Of a stretch of 8,402 nt of DNA, positions 1 through 7,122 are shown piece by piece. This DNA comes from Candidatus Adiutrix sp. Lineage in GTDB: Bacteria > Desulfobacterota > Desulfarculia > Adiutricales > Adiutricaceae. A program made the translations under genes and the position numbers. The notes beneath the pieces are model-generated. The model was not told the DNA's origin. It worked only from the letters and a program-made list of their open reading frames with translations, and made no database searches. Positions within the stretch are counted from its first letter, which is position 1, and every line of letters starts with the position of its first letter. The DNA lies in NCBI GenBank assembly GCA_031286085.1, contig JAITUX010000016.1:1-8402 (forward strand). Reading direction: 5' to 3'.

Positions 1-500
1 CCCTGGAGCCTTCCGGCCTGGCCGGCTTCGGGCGGAACAAGCCGGACGTGGCTATCCTGGCCCTGGACCGGGACGAAGCCCTGCGCCTGGCCCCCCGCCT
101 GGCGAAAGAAGGTTATGGAAAAGTACCGCTCTGGGGGGCGCTGCCCTTGGGCTTCCGGGAGGTCGGGGCCGCCTTCGCCAGCCTGAAACTTAACCTCCGG
201 CTCTGCCTGCCGGCCGCCAACCCGGCCTCCCAGGACACGCCCGCCTTGCGGGAGTTCACCCGGCAGTTCATCGACGCCTACCAGGACCGCCCGACCTGGA
301 TTTCCGCCCTGGCCTTCGACAGCCTGAACCTGGCCGTCAAGGCCGCCGGGAGCGGCGAAGGCGCCCAGGGCCCGGCTGATTTTTTAACCGGCGGCCGCCA
401 CCACGGCCTGGCCGCCTATGACCTGGGGCCGGAAGGCGACGGCTCCGCCGGCCTGACCCTCATGACGGTCCGGCCGTCCAACTTGGGCTTTTTACCGTAG
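1..500 (+). CDS. ABC transporter solute-binding protein, branched-chain amino acid type (Peripla_BP_6-like), C-terminal part
   Basis: This gene enters from the left edge. The reading frame begins at base 3 and runs open to TAG at 498-500, giving about 165 residues, so the ATG at 48 is internal. The visible part fits the C-terminal lobe of a periplasmic binding protein of the Leu/Ile/Val (type I) fold. It has a 'PDVAILAL' strand followed by a helix, then 'EGYGKVPLWGA' (the 'lk.pllg' step seen in the family). A helix with the pattern F..Q(F)..AY....P follows, then 'ALAFDSLNLAVKAAGSGEG', which resembles the usual 'AAYDA..LA..Ai..AGs' segment. It ends in a short glycine-rich stretch, 'DLGPEGDG', in place of the usual 'G.i.FDe.Gd'. 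Such proteins capture amino acids or related solutes in the periplasm for a membrane permease. The signal peptide and N-terminal lobe are outside the window, so substrate and transport partners cannot be judged. The family call is moderately sure. Confidence 0.62.
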   Translation, partial: LEPSGLAGFGRNKPDVAILALDRDEALRLAPRLAKEGYGKVPLWGALPLGFREVGAAFASLKLNLRLCLPAANPASQDTPALREFTRQFIDAYQDRPTWISALAFDSLNLAVKAAGSGEGAQGPADFLTGGRHHGLAAYDLGPEGDGSAGLTLMTVRPSNLGFLP

Positions 501-507
501 AGCATCA

Positions 508-538
508 AGCCGATAAAGGCCGGCCGGCTGATTTTTTA
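508..538 (+). terminator. Weak candidate intrinsic terminator
   Basis: A 5-bp perfect stem, AGCCG (508-512) with CGGCT (525-529), encloses a 12-nt loop that is itself GC-rich. It is followed after two bases by six T residues (532-537). The position, eight bases after the stop codon of the solute-binding protein gene, suits a transcription end. The stem is short and the loop long, so termination may be inefficient. The GC-rich palindrome GCCGGCCGGC inside it offers competing folds. Confidence 0.35.
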
Positions 539-589
539 CCTGGCGGTTAAGGCCAATGAATTCGGGCCGGCGTGCGCGGCCGGTCCGGC

Positions 590-594
590 AGGAG
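590..594 (+). promoter_or_regulatory. Ribosome binding site deciding the glmU-like start
   Basis: AGGAG lies seven bases upstream of ATG 602. An in-frame GTG at 572 would add ten residues (MRGRSGRRYK), which do not resemble the family N-terminus and have no Shine-Dalgarno sequence at a suitable distance. This site therefore favours 602. Confidence 0.75.
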
Positions 595-601
595 ATACAA
601 A

Positions 602-1624
602 ATGGCGGAAGACCCGGCGGTGCTGGTGCTGGCGGCCGGACGCGGCGTCAGGATGAAATCGGAGACGCCCAAGGTGCTGCACCAGCTGATGGGCCGGCCC
701 CTCCTGGAACATGTGCTCAACGCCGCCCTTTACCTGGCCCCGGCCCGGCTGGCGCTGGTGACCGGCTTCGGGGCCGAGGCCGTGGAGGCCCGGGCCTCGG
801 AGTTTCTGGCCGGCCCCAGGCCGGACGGCTTTTCCCCCCCGGCGCCGATCTTTGTCCGGCAGGCGGAGCAGCTCGGCACCGGCCACGCCGTGGCCCAGGC
901 CCGGGCGGCCCTGGCCGATTTTCCGGGGCCGGTCCTCATAATGGCCGGGGACGTGCCCCTCATCTCCCCCAACACCCTGGAAGCCCTTTTACGGGCTCAC
1001 CAGGCCCTCGGGGCTCACCTTTCGGTGCTCACCGTGAGCCTGGCCGACCCCGGCGCCTACGGCCGCGTTATCCGCGACGAGGCCGGCTGGCTGGCCCGCA
1101 TAGTCGAATACCGGGACGCCGACGAGGACGAGCGCCGGATCCCGGAGATAAATTCCGGCCTCTACGCGGCCGAAGCCGCCCCGCTCTTTGAAGCCCTGGC
1201 CGGGCTTACGGCCGACAACGACCAGCGGGAATACTACCTGACCGACGTGGCCGCCGATTTCCGCCGGCGGGGCCTTACGGCCGCGGCGGTGGAAATCCCC
1301 TCGGCCATCCATTATGAAGTGCTGGGCATCAACGACCGCCGGGAACTGGCCGAAGCCCAGGCCATTTTAAGGGACCGCATCAACGAGGCCTGGCTGAGGG
1401 CCGGGGTCACCTTCCTGGATCCGCCCTCCACCTTGATAGAGGCCTCGGTGCGCCTGGGCCGCGACGTCCGCCTGTGGCCCGGGGTCATCCTGACCGGCCG
1501 CACCGTTGTGGGCGAGGGGGCGGAAATCGGCCCCTACTGCCACCTGGACAACTGCCGGGTGGCGGCGGGGGCCAAGGTGCCGGGCCACCAGGCCTGGACG
1601 GGCCGGGAGTTCGACCCGGCTTGA
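602..1624 (+). CDS. glmU: GlmU-like UDP-GlcNAc pyrophosphorylase (uridyltransferase) lacking the acetyltransferase half
   Basis: The 340-residue protein begins with the GlmU nucleotidyltransferase fold, which makes UDP-GlcNAc from UTP and GlcNAc-1-phosphate in the cytoplasm for cell-wall and lipopolysaccharide synthesis. Visible motifs are LAAGRGVRM (10-18; V16 replaces the common Thr), PKVLH (23-27), QLGTGHAV (90-97), AGDVPL (115-120, with the metal-binding Asp), YGRVI (153-157), VEY (168-170), EINSGLY (182-188), EYYLTD (210-215) and GIN (242-244, with the second metal-ligand Asn). All expected uridyltransferase residues are present. Residues from about 268 on begin a left-handed beta-helix ('GVTFLDPPSTLIEASVRLGRDV...GRTVVGEGAEIGPYCHL') but stop after about three coils, followed by a non-helix tail. 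Full-length GlmU is about 450-460 residues, so the acetyl-CoA-dependent half and its catalytic residues are missing. TrpS starts 35 bases later, leaving no room for a displaced remainder. The symbol refers to the N-terminal activity only. Confidence 0.85.
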   Translation: MAEDPAVLVLAAGRGVRMKSETPKVLHQLMGRPLLEHVLNAALYLAPARLALVTGFGAEAVEARASEFLAGPRPDGFSPPAPIFVRQAEQLGTGHAVAQARAALADFPGPVLIMAGDVPLISPNTLEALLRAHQALGAHLSVLTVSLADPGAYGRVIRDEAGWLARIVEYRDADEDERRIPEINSGLYAAEAAPLFEALAGLTADNDQREYYLTDVAADFRRRGLTAAAVEIPSAIHYEVLGINDRRELAEAQAILRDRINEAWLRAGVTFLDPPSTLIEASVRLGRDVRLWPGVILTGRTVVGEGAEIGPYCHLDNCRVAAGAKVPGHQAWTGREFDPA

Positions 1625-1659
1625 AGCCGGCCCGGACATAACACTGATTAGGAGTATCC

Positions 1660-2652
1660 ATGAATCCCCAGACCAGGGTGCTGTCCGGCATCCAGCCCTC
1701 CGGCCAGCTCCACATCGGCAATTACTTCGGCATGATGAAGCCCATGATCGAGTGGCAGGAAAAGAGCGATTTGTTCTGCTTCATAGTCAATCTCCACGCC
1801 CTGACCACGGTCTTCGACGCCCGGACCCTGGCCGGGAACACCCTGAGCGCGGCCGCCGACTTCCTGGCCCTGGGCCTGGACCCGGAAAAGGCCACCTTCT
1901 GGGTCCAGGGCGACGTTCCGCAGCATACCGAACTGACCTGGATCCTGACCAACGTCACCTCCATGGGCCTTCTGGAGCGCTGCCACGCCTACAAGGACAA
2001 GGTGGCCCAGGGCCTGACCCCCAACCACGGGCTCTTCGCCTACCCGGTGCTCATGGCCGCCGACATCCTCCTCTACCAGGCCAACCTGGTGCCCGTGGGC
2101 CGCGACCAGAAACAGCACGTGGAAGTGGCCCGCGACATAGCCGGCAGCTTCAACCACCTCTACGGCGAAACCTTCGTTCTCCCGGAACCCCTCATCGACG
2201 AACAGCTGGCCACCATTCCCGGCCTGGACGGGCGGAAGATGAGCAAGAGCTACGAAAACGCCCTGGACATCTTCATTCCCCGCGAGGAACTGAAAAGCCG
2301 GGTCATGGCCATAGTCACCGATACCCGGGCCGTCTCGGACATCAAAGACCCGGATAACTGCAACCTCTTCGCCCTCTACCGCCTTTTCTCCGCCGCCGAA
2401 GAGCTGGAGGAACTGCGCGGGCGCTACCTTAAGCCCGGCCTTAAATACTCCGAGGTGAAAAAGGAACTCATCGACCGCATCTGGAGCCATTTCGCCCCCC
2501 ACCGGGAGAAGCGGGCCGCTCTCTTGAAGGAGCCGGACACCCTTCACGACATACTTTCGGCCGGCGCGGCCAAGGCCCGGGTCCAGGCCGAGGCGACCAT
2601 GGCCCGGGTCCGCCGGGCCGTGGGCCTGGACCACAGCCGGCGCCGGGGCTGA
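1660..2652 (+). CDS. trpS: Tryptophanyl-tRNA synthetase
   Basis: This is a class I aminoacyl-tRNA synthetase that charges tRNA-Trp with tryptophan, using ATP in the cytoplasm. At 330 residues it matches the usual bacterial length of about 325-340. The sequence shows the N-terminal 'SGIQPSGQLHIGNY' segment with the HIGN form of the HIGH signature at 18-21. It also has 'YPVLMAADILLY' (128-139), which lines the tryptophan pocket, 'VPVGRDQKQHVE' (144-155), and the KMSKS loop at 193-197 within 'GRKMSKSYEN'. A C-terminal helical region that would contact the anticodon follows. The start is supported by AGGAG at 1650-1654, five bases before the ATG. It lies 35 bases after the glmU-like gene with no terminator visible, so the two could be co-transcribed. 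No feature suggests a regulatory or duplicated paralogue. It appears to be an ordinary housekeeping copy. Confidence 0.97.
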   Translation: MNPQTRVLSGIQPSGQLHIGNYFGMMKPMIEWQEKSDLFCFIVNLHALTTVFDARTLAGNTLSAAADFLALGLDPEKATFWVQGDVPQHTELTWILTNVTSMGLLERCHAYKDKVAQGLTPNHGLFAYPVLMAADILLYQANLVPVGRDQKQHVEVARDIAGSFNHLYGETFVLPEPLIDEQLATIPGLDGRKMSKSYENALDIFIPREELKSRVMAIVTDTRAVSDIKDPDNCNLFALYRLFSAAEELEELRGRYLKPGLKYSEVKKELIDRIWSHFAPHREKRAALLKEPDTLHDILSAGAAKARVQAEATMARVRRAVGLDHSRRRG

Positions 2653-2696
2653 GCCCCGGACCAACAGAGTTTCACCCAGAGAGGAAGGAGTAAGCG

Positions 2697-3491
2697 ATGC
2701 GCGCTTGGCCCGGGTTATCGGCGTGGCCCAAGTTTCTGGCCTTCTTGGCCCTGGCCCTTTGGCTGCCGCCCTTGGCGGCGGCGGAGCCGCCGGGGGCCGC
2801 CGGCCCCTTGAAGATCAGGGCGGCCACCGAACCCAACTGGCCGCCCCTTGAGTTTAAGGATGGCAGCGGCCGGATAGTCGGATTCAGCGTGGATTTCTTT
2901 CAGGCCGTCTGCCGGGAAGCGGACTGTGAAGTGGAAGTGATCGGCACGGTTTGGGACGATATCTTCACCGGCTTGAAAGAGGGCCGGTGGGACATGGTGG
3001 TCTCTTCGGTCACCATCACCCCCGAGCGCCGCCGGGAGATGAATTTCAGCATACCCTATTATATCGTCCGCCAAAGCCTTTTGACGCCCGCGTCTTCCTC
3101 CATCACCAGCCCGCGCCAGCTTGATAACGGCCAGCGGGTCGGCTTCATGGCCGACACCACCGCCGCCGAGGTGGCGGCCCGGACCGGCGCGGCGGCCGCC
3201 CCTTATCCCGATATTGCGGACGCGGTGGCCGCCCTGGCCCAAGGCGAGGTGGAGGCCGTAATCTGCGAAGACGTCGTGGCCCAGGCGTATATGACCAGAC
3301 CCGAGTATGCCGGCAAAATGAAAATAGCCGCCATCGTTGAAACCCCGGGGGCCGAGGAACTATATGCCGCCGCCTTACGGCTGGACGACCTGGACCTGTT
3401 GACCAGAATCAACGACGGCATAAAGGCGGTCATGGCCAAGGGCCTGGACAGGGAAATCCACCAAAAATGGTTCGGCCCGGCCGTCCGTTGA
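2697..3491 (+). CDS. Periplasmic solute-binding protein, family 3 (amino-acid-type, SBP_bac_3)
   Basis: The 264-residue protein has a signal peptide: a basic start, a hydrophobic core at about 13-27, and a likely cleavage at LAAA|EPPG (after residue 29). There is no lipobox Cys, so a soluble periplasmic protein is expected. The mature part matches the family 3 binding proteins. It shows 'ATEPNWPPLEF' (43-53), 'GRIVGFSVDFFQAVC' (58-72), 'WDMVVSSVTITPERRREMNFSIPYY' (98-122; the Arg in 'TPER' usually holds the ligand carboxylate), then 'VGFMADTTAAEVAA' at the hinge to lobe 2. It ends in the usual 'DLLTRINDGIKAVMAKGLDREIHQKWFG'. Family members bind polar or charged amino acids and related acids. 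GGAAGGAG (2683-2690) sits six bases before the ATG. No permease or ATPase gene adjoins it. Instead a chemoreceptor gene follows 30 bases later, so a role as a chemosensory ligand carrier is possible. The ligand cannot be read from the sequence. Confidence 0.88.
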   Translation: MRAWPGLSAWPKFLAFLALALWLPPLAAAEPPGAAGPLKIRAATEPNWPPLEFKDGSGRIVGFSVDFFQAVCREADCEVEVIGTVWDDIFTGLKEGRWDMVVSSVTITPERRREMNFSIPYYIVRQSLLTPASSSITSPRQLDNGQRVGFMADTTAAEVAARTGAAAAPYPDIADAVAALAQGEVEAVICEDVVAQAYMTRPEYAGKMKIAAIVETPGAEELYAAALRLDDLDLLTRINDGIKAVMAKGLDREIHQKWFGPAVR

Positions 3492-3521
3492 AACGAGGCC
3501 GCCCGCGAAGCGGAGGTTCCC

Positions 3522-5330
3522 ATGAAACTGTCAGCCAAAATAATACTGGGTTTCATTCTAACCAATATTATTTACGTCACCTTGTCCATAGTCATCTTCT
3601 CGGCGGTCCTCCCGGCCGGCCGGGAGGCTGAAATTCTCAGCCGGGAACGCCTGCCCATGCTGGAAGGGGCCAGCCTGATCCAGTATTCCATTGCCCGGGA
3701 ATGCCAGATGATCCAGGCCTACCGCAACGACGTCAACCCGGAAATACTGGTCAAATCCCTGGTTTACAACGCCGACGTGGTGAAGAACATCCACCTGTTG
3801 AAGAAAGGCCTGGCCGAATTCAAGGTTGAAGGCCGGGATGCGTCCGGGGCTCTCCAGACCCTGGAAGCCAACTACAAGAATTTCCGAGCCCTGGCCGATA
3901 CCCTGCCCGCCGTGATCCAGGCCGTCAACAACAGCCTGGAGGCGATACTCTTCAATTCCGAGGGCCTGAAGGCCACTCTCTCGGCCGTCCTGAGCGGGGA
4001 CGGCCTGCCCGACCCCGAACAGCGCGACAGCCTGTATGAATTGACGGCCCTGGTTGACCGCCTCTCGAACCTGTCGATGCGGGCCCATTTCCGTTACCGG
4101 GAGGAGGAATTCAAAACCGCCGAAGACCTTTTAAAACGAGGCCAGGACATCCTGGCCGGCCTGGGCCGGTCCGCCGAGCTGGAGGAAACCGGGAAGAGCC
4201 TCTCCGAATCCTTGTCGGCCATGGCCGGCCAGTTCAAGGTCTTCAAGGCGGCTTTGGCCAAGGAGCGCCAGGACGCGGGCGAACGGGACAGGTTTTCGGA
4301 AGCGGTGGCCGTGAGCGCGGCGGCCTTACGGGAGGCCGACAATCAAAAAGCCAGGGAGGCCGCCGCCGCCAGCGGGACCGCCCTGCGGGGGGCCATGTGG
4401 ATACTGGCCTTCGGTCTCCTGGCCTCGCTGGCTTTAAGCGCCGTTTCGGCCATAGTCCTGATCCGGGGCATAACCAGGCCGCTCAATGCCATGATCCTGC
4501 GCCTGACCCAAGGTTCCCAGATGGTGGAACAGGCTTCGGGGGCGCTTTCATCCTCGGCCCACGACCTTTTGGAAGGCGTCAAGGGCAACTCGGCCAGCCT
4601 GTCGGAAATAGCCTCGGCCGTGGAGGAACTCAATTCCATGACCCAGCGCAACGCCCAGGATTCGGCCCAGGCCAGCGATCTTATGGCCCAGGTCAAAAAT
4701 TCCTTCGCGCTGGCCGAACAGTCCATGACCCGTCTGACCAAGGCCATGACCGACATTTCGGCCTCCGGCCAGGAGATCGCCAAGATCATCAAGCTCATAG
4801 ATGAAGTCGCCTTTCAGACCAACCTTCTGGCTTTGAACGCGGCGGTGGAGGCGGCCCGGGCGGGCGAGGCCGGAGCCGGTTTCGCCGTGGTGGCCGACGA
4901 GGTCCGCAATCTGGCCATCCGTTCGGCCGAGGCCGCCAAGGGTACGTCCGAACTGTTGGCCGCGACCATAAACGGCATAAACGCCGGGGTGGAAATGGTC
5001 GGCCAGGCCGCCGGGACCTTCTCCTCGGTCGAGGGCCAGGTCGGCGCCGTCTCCAGCCTTTTCAGCGAAGTGGCCGAGGCCTCCCGGGAACAGTCCGGCG
5101 ACATCTCCCGCATCCGGGATTCCGTGGCCAGCATGGATAGGATAAGCCGGGAAGGCACGGCCCAAGCCGACAAGTCGGCCCGGTCGGCCCAGGAACTGGC
5201 GGCCCAGGCCGTCAACCTTCACGGGGCGGTGGGGGATTTGACCGAACTTGTCCACGGCCGGGCCTCGGGGAGCCAAGCCGCCGCGGCGCCCTGGGGCGCG
5301 CCGAACCTGGCCCTGCCGCCCAGGGCTTGA
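3522..5330 (+). CDS. Methyl-accepting chemotaxis protein (transmembrane chemoreceptor)
   Basis: The 602-residue receptor has a first membrane helix at about 7-29, a periplasmic region of roughly 260 residues (31-289), a second membrane helix at about 291-314, and a cytoplasmic signalling domain. The periplasmic part looks almost entirely helical, with heptad-like Leu/Ala spacing, and its length suits a helical-bimodular (HBM-like) or four-helix sensor. That subtype is inference. After the second membrane helix only the start of a HAMP is visible ('[18 protein letters not shown]', 315-332) before methylation-helix sequence begins ('[18 protein letters not shown]', 362-379). The CheA/CheW-contacting hairpin tip is canonical: '[20 protein letters not shown]' then '[19 protein letters not shown]', at 427-465. 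There is no C-terminal CheR/CheB pentapeptide; the protein ends in an Ala/Pro-rich tail. GGAGG at 3512-3516 lies five bases before the ATG. It sits between a solute-binding protein gene and a hydrogenase-like sensor gene, each about 30 bases away. Confidence 0.95.
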   Translation: MKLSAKIILGFILTNIIYVTLSIVIFSAVLPAGREAEILSRERLPMLEGASLIQYSIARECQMIQAYRNDVNPEILVKSLVYNADVVKNIHLLKKGLAEFKVEGRDASGALQTLEANYKNFRALADTLPAVIQAVNNSLEAILFNSEGLKATLSAVLSGDGLPDPEQRDSLYELTALVDRLSNLSMRAHFRYREEEFKTAEDLLKRGQDILAGLGRSAELEETGKSLSESLSAMAGQFKVFKAALAKERQDAGERDRFSEAVAVSAAALREADNQKAREAAAASGTALRGAMWILAFGLLASLALSAVSAIVLIRGITRPLNAMILRLTQGSQMVEQASGALSSSAHDLLEGVKGNSASLSEIASAVEELNSMTQRNAQDSAQASDLMAQVKNSFALAEQSMTRLTKAMTDISASGQEIAKIIKLIDEVAFQTNLLALNAAVEAARAGEAGAGFAVVADEVRNLAIRSAEAAKGTSELLAATINGINAGVEMVGQAAGTFSSVEGQVGAVSSLFSEVAEASREQSGDISRIRDSVASMDRISREGTAQADKSARSAQELAAQAVNLHGAVGDLTELVHGRASGSQAAAAPWGAPNLALPPRA

Positions 5331-5361
5331 ATTGCGGCTATAACCGCCAGATTGGAGAAAT

Positions 5362-7083
5362 ATGGCTCCCGTAAGCCCGATCCACACCGTACATAGCGAA
5401 TGCCAGGACTGCTATAAATGCCTGCGCCATTGCCCGGTGCAGGCCATCAAGGTTTTAAACGGCCAGGCCGACGTCATGCCCAGGCGTTGCCTGGCCTGCG
5501 GCCGCTGCGTTTCCGCCTGCCCCAGCGGGGCCAAGCGGGTCCGTTACGATCTTGACAAAGCGCGGGAATTGATAGCCGACGGCGGGAAAGTCATGGCTTC
5601 GCTGGCCCCTAGTTGGCGGGGAACCTTAAGCCGCAACCGCCCCCAGCTCATCGCCGCTTTGAAGGCCTTGGGCTTCGCCGGAGTCAGCGAAACGGCCTTG
5701 GGCGCCCAGGAGCTTTCCATCAGAACGGCCGCCCTTTTGAACCATAGCGGGCCGGGGCTCCACATTTCCAGCGCCTGTCCGGTCATAGTCGATTACGTGC
5801 TGGCCTACCGGCCCGACTTCGCCGCCAATATCATTCCCTTCGCCTCCCCGGCCCTGACCCACGCCCGTCTTTTAAAAAACGAATACGGCGAAGACACTTC
5901 CGTCGTTTTCATCGGCCCCTGCTTCGGCAAGAAAAACGAGGCCGACCGCCACCCGGACCTCATAGCGGCCGCCCTGACCTTCGGCGAACTTAAAGTCTGG
6001 CTGGAAGACGTCAAGGAAATAAGCGTCAAGGACCTCTCGCCCGATGACGAAGAGGCTCTCTTTCAGCCCGGGCGGGCCAATGAAGGGGCCTTGTATCCTT
6101 TGGATGGCGGCATGAATGAGAGCATTCGCCGGGTTGGGGTCAAGAACGAGGTTCAGCTGCTGAACCTGGATTCCCTTGATCTGTTCATCAAAGCCTTGGG
6201 CGAGCTGGACCCCGGCGCCATCGTCCGGCCCCTGTTCATCGAGGCCCTGGCTTGCGCGGGCGGCTGCGTGGCCGGCCCGGGCATCGCTTCCGAGCGTTCC
6301 GTTTTTTTGAAGATGTCGGCCGTATTGCGCCATGTGGTCAGCCGCATTGAAGTGCCGCAAAGCCCGAAAGTGACGGTGCCGGTCACGTATGAGCCCGCCG
6401 GCCTGACCGCGCCGGAGCACACCCTGGAAGAGATTGAGGCCGCGCTCCACAGCTTGGGCAAATATACGCCGGAAGACCAGATAAACTGTTCGGGCTGCGG
6501 CTATCCCAGCTGCCTTGACCTGGCCCGGGCCTTGTTGGACGGCAACGCCGAGCCGGCCATGTGCGTCTCCCACATGCGCCATCTGGCTACGCGCAAGGCC
6601 GCCGCCATGATCAAATCCATGCCCTCGGCCATGGTCATGGTCGATGGGAATCTCGATATCATCGAAGTCAACGAGGCCTTTCTCCGCATGTTCACCGGCG
6701 GGGCCGACAGCCCCTACCTGGGCCATCCCGAGCGGCTGGTGGGCGAGCCCGTGGAAAGCTGGCTGGAATTCCCGGAGTTGTTCCGGCGGGTCCTCAAAAC
6801 GGGGGAGGATGTCTATCGCGAGCACCAGCCGTATAATAAAAGGCTCTATGATTTGCACATATTCAATGTTGAAAGGCATAAAATCATCGGGGCGGTGGTT
6901 ACGGACGCCACCATCCTGGGCCGCGCCCGCGAGCGCACGGCCCATCGGGCGCGGGAGGTCATTTCCAAAAACATCACGATTGTCCAGGAAATCGCCTGCC
7001 TTTTGGGTGAACACATGGTGGAGACCGAAACTTTGCTGAGCGCCATTGCCGAGGATTATGGCGACGATGACGGAAAGGCCTGA
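5362..7083 (+). CDS. HydS-like sensory [FeFe]-hydrogenase (group C type) with PAS domain
   Basis: The 573-residue protein has four parts. First are two [4Fe-4S] ferredoxin motifs (Cys 14, 17, 20, 24 and 43, 46, 49, 53). Next is an [FeFe]-hydrogenase H-cluster domain at about 75-330. Its loops are L1 'SSACP' (Cys139), L2 'GPCFGKKNE' (Cys187) and L3 'EALACAGGCVAGPG' (Cys298, Cys302), so all four H-cluster ligands are kept. Then comes a further Fe-S motif, CSGCGYPSC plus Cys401 (376-401, resembling the RnfB/ACS-gamma type FeS domain). A PAS domain follows at about 412-520, and a charged helical tail at 521-573 with 'VQEIACLLGEHMVET'. Ala138 replaces the proton-relay Cys of catalytic enzymes, and Gly185 and Leu296 replace the two Met residues near the cluster. 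This agrees with HydS-type sensors. Two extra partner-type features are absent: there is no kinase, cyclase or DNA-binding domain. The likely output is the phosphatase encoded next. GGAG (5354-5357) precedes the ATG. An H2 or redox-sensing role is inference from the family. Confidence 0.88.
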   Translation: MAPVSPIHTVHSECQDCYKCLRHCPVQAIKVLNGQADVMPRRCLACGRCVSACPSGAKRVRYDLDKARELIADGGKVMASLAPSWRGTLSRNRPQLIAALKALGFAGVSETALGAQELSIRTAALLNHSGPGLHISSACPVIVDYVLAYRPDFAANIIPFASPALTHARLLKNEYGEDTSVVFIGPCFGKKNEADRHPDLIAAALTFGELKVWLEDVKEISVKDLSPDDEEALFQPGRANEGALYPLDGGMNESIRRVGVKNEVQLLNLDSLDLFIKALGELDPGAIVRPLFIEALACAGGCVAGPGIASERSVFLKMSAVLRHVVSRIEVPQSPKVTVPVTYEPAGLTAPEHTLEEIEAALHSLGKYTPEDQINCSGCGYPSCLDLARALLDGNAEPAMCVSHMRHLATRKAAAMIKSMPSAMVMVDGNLDIIEVNEAFLRMFTGGADSPYLGHPERLVGEPVESWLEFPELFRRVLKTGEDVYREHQPYNKRLYDLHIFNVERHKIIGAVVTDATILGRARERTAHRAREVISKNITIVQEIACLLGEHMVETETLLSAIAEDYGDDDGKA

Positions 7084-7109
7084 GGCCGATGATTGAAGGC
7101 GACTTGGCC

Positions 7110-7116
7110 GGAGGGG
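7110..7116 (+). promoter_or_regulatory. Ribosome binding site deciding the phosphatase start (GTG 7123)
   Basis: GGAGGGG sits six bases before GTG 7123. The other in-frame candidate, TTG 7093, directly follows a stop codon (TGA 7090-7092) and has only a weak GGAAAGG 14 bases upstream. The strong site lies inside a 10-codon ORF (ATG 7089 to TGA 7119-7121) that ends one base before the GTG, which could couple translation to events just upstream. Confidence 0.75.
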
Positions 7117-7122
7117 TCTGAC

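Noticed and set aside
520..530. GCCGGCCGGC and many similar GGCC/CCGG palindromes as protein-binding sites
   Set aside because: Such palindromes recur all over the coding regions of this G+C-rich window and carry no positional signal.
2144..2170. VGRDQKQH in TrpS in place of the E. coli VGEDQKQH
   Set aside because: From memory of the family, Arg or Lys at this position is common in bacterial TrpRS, so it is ordinary variation.
1506..2357. + strand open frame of 283 codons that could carry the missing part of the GlmU-like protein by frameshift
   Set aside because: Its translation is Arg/Pro/Gly-rich and contains no hexapeptide-repeat pattern. Most of it overlaps trpS out of frame.
1648..2664. 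Open frame of 338 codons on the - strand opposite trpS
   Set aside because: A shadow frame produced by G+C-rich third positions over an unmistakable trpS. No domain or ribosome binding site supports it.
5331..5361. GCGG/CCGC inverted repeat in the gap between the chemoreceptor and the hydrogenase-like gene as a terminator
   Set aside because: The stem is only four base pairs with a six-base loop, and no T-run follows.
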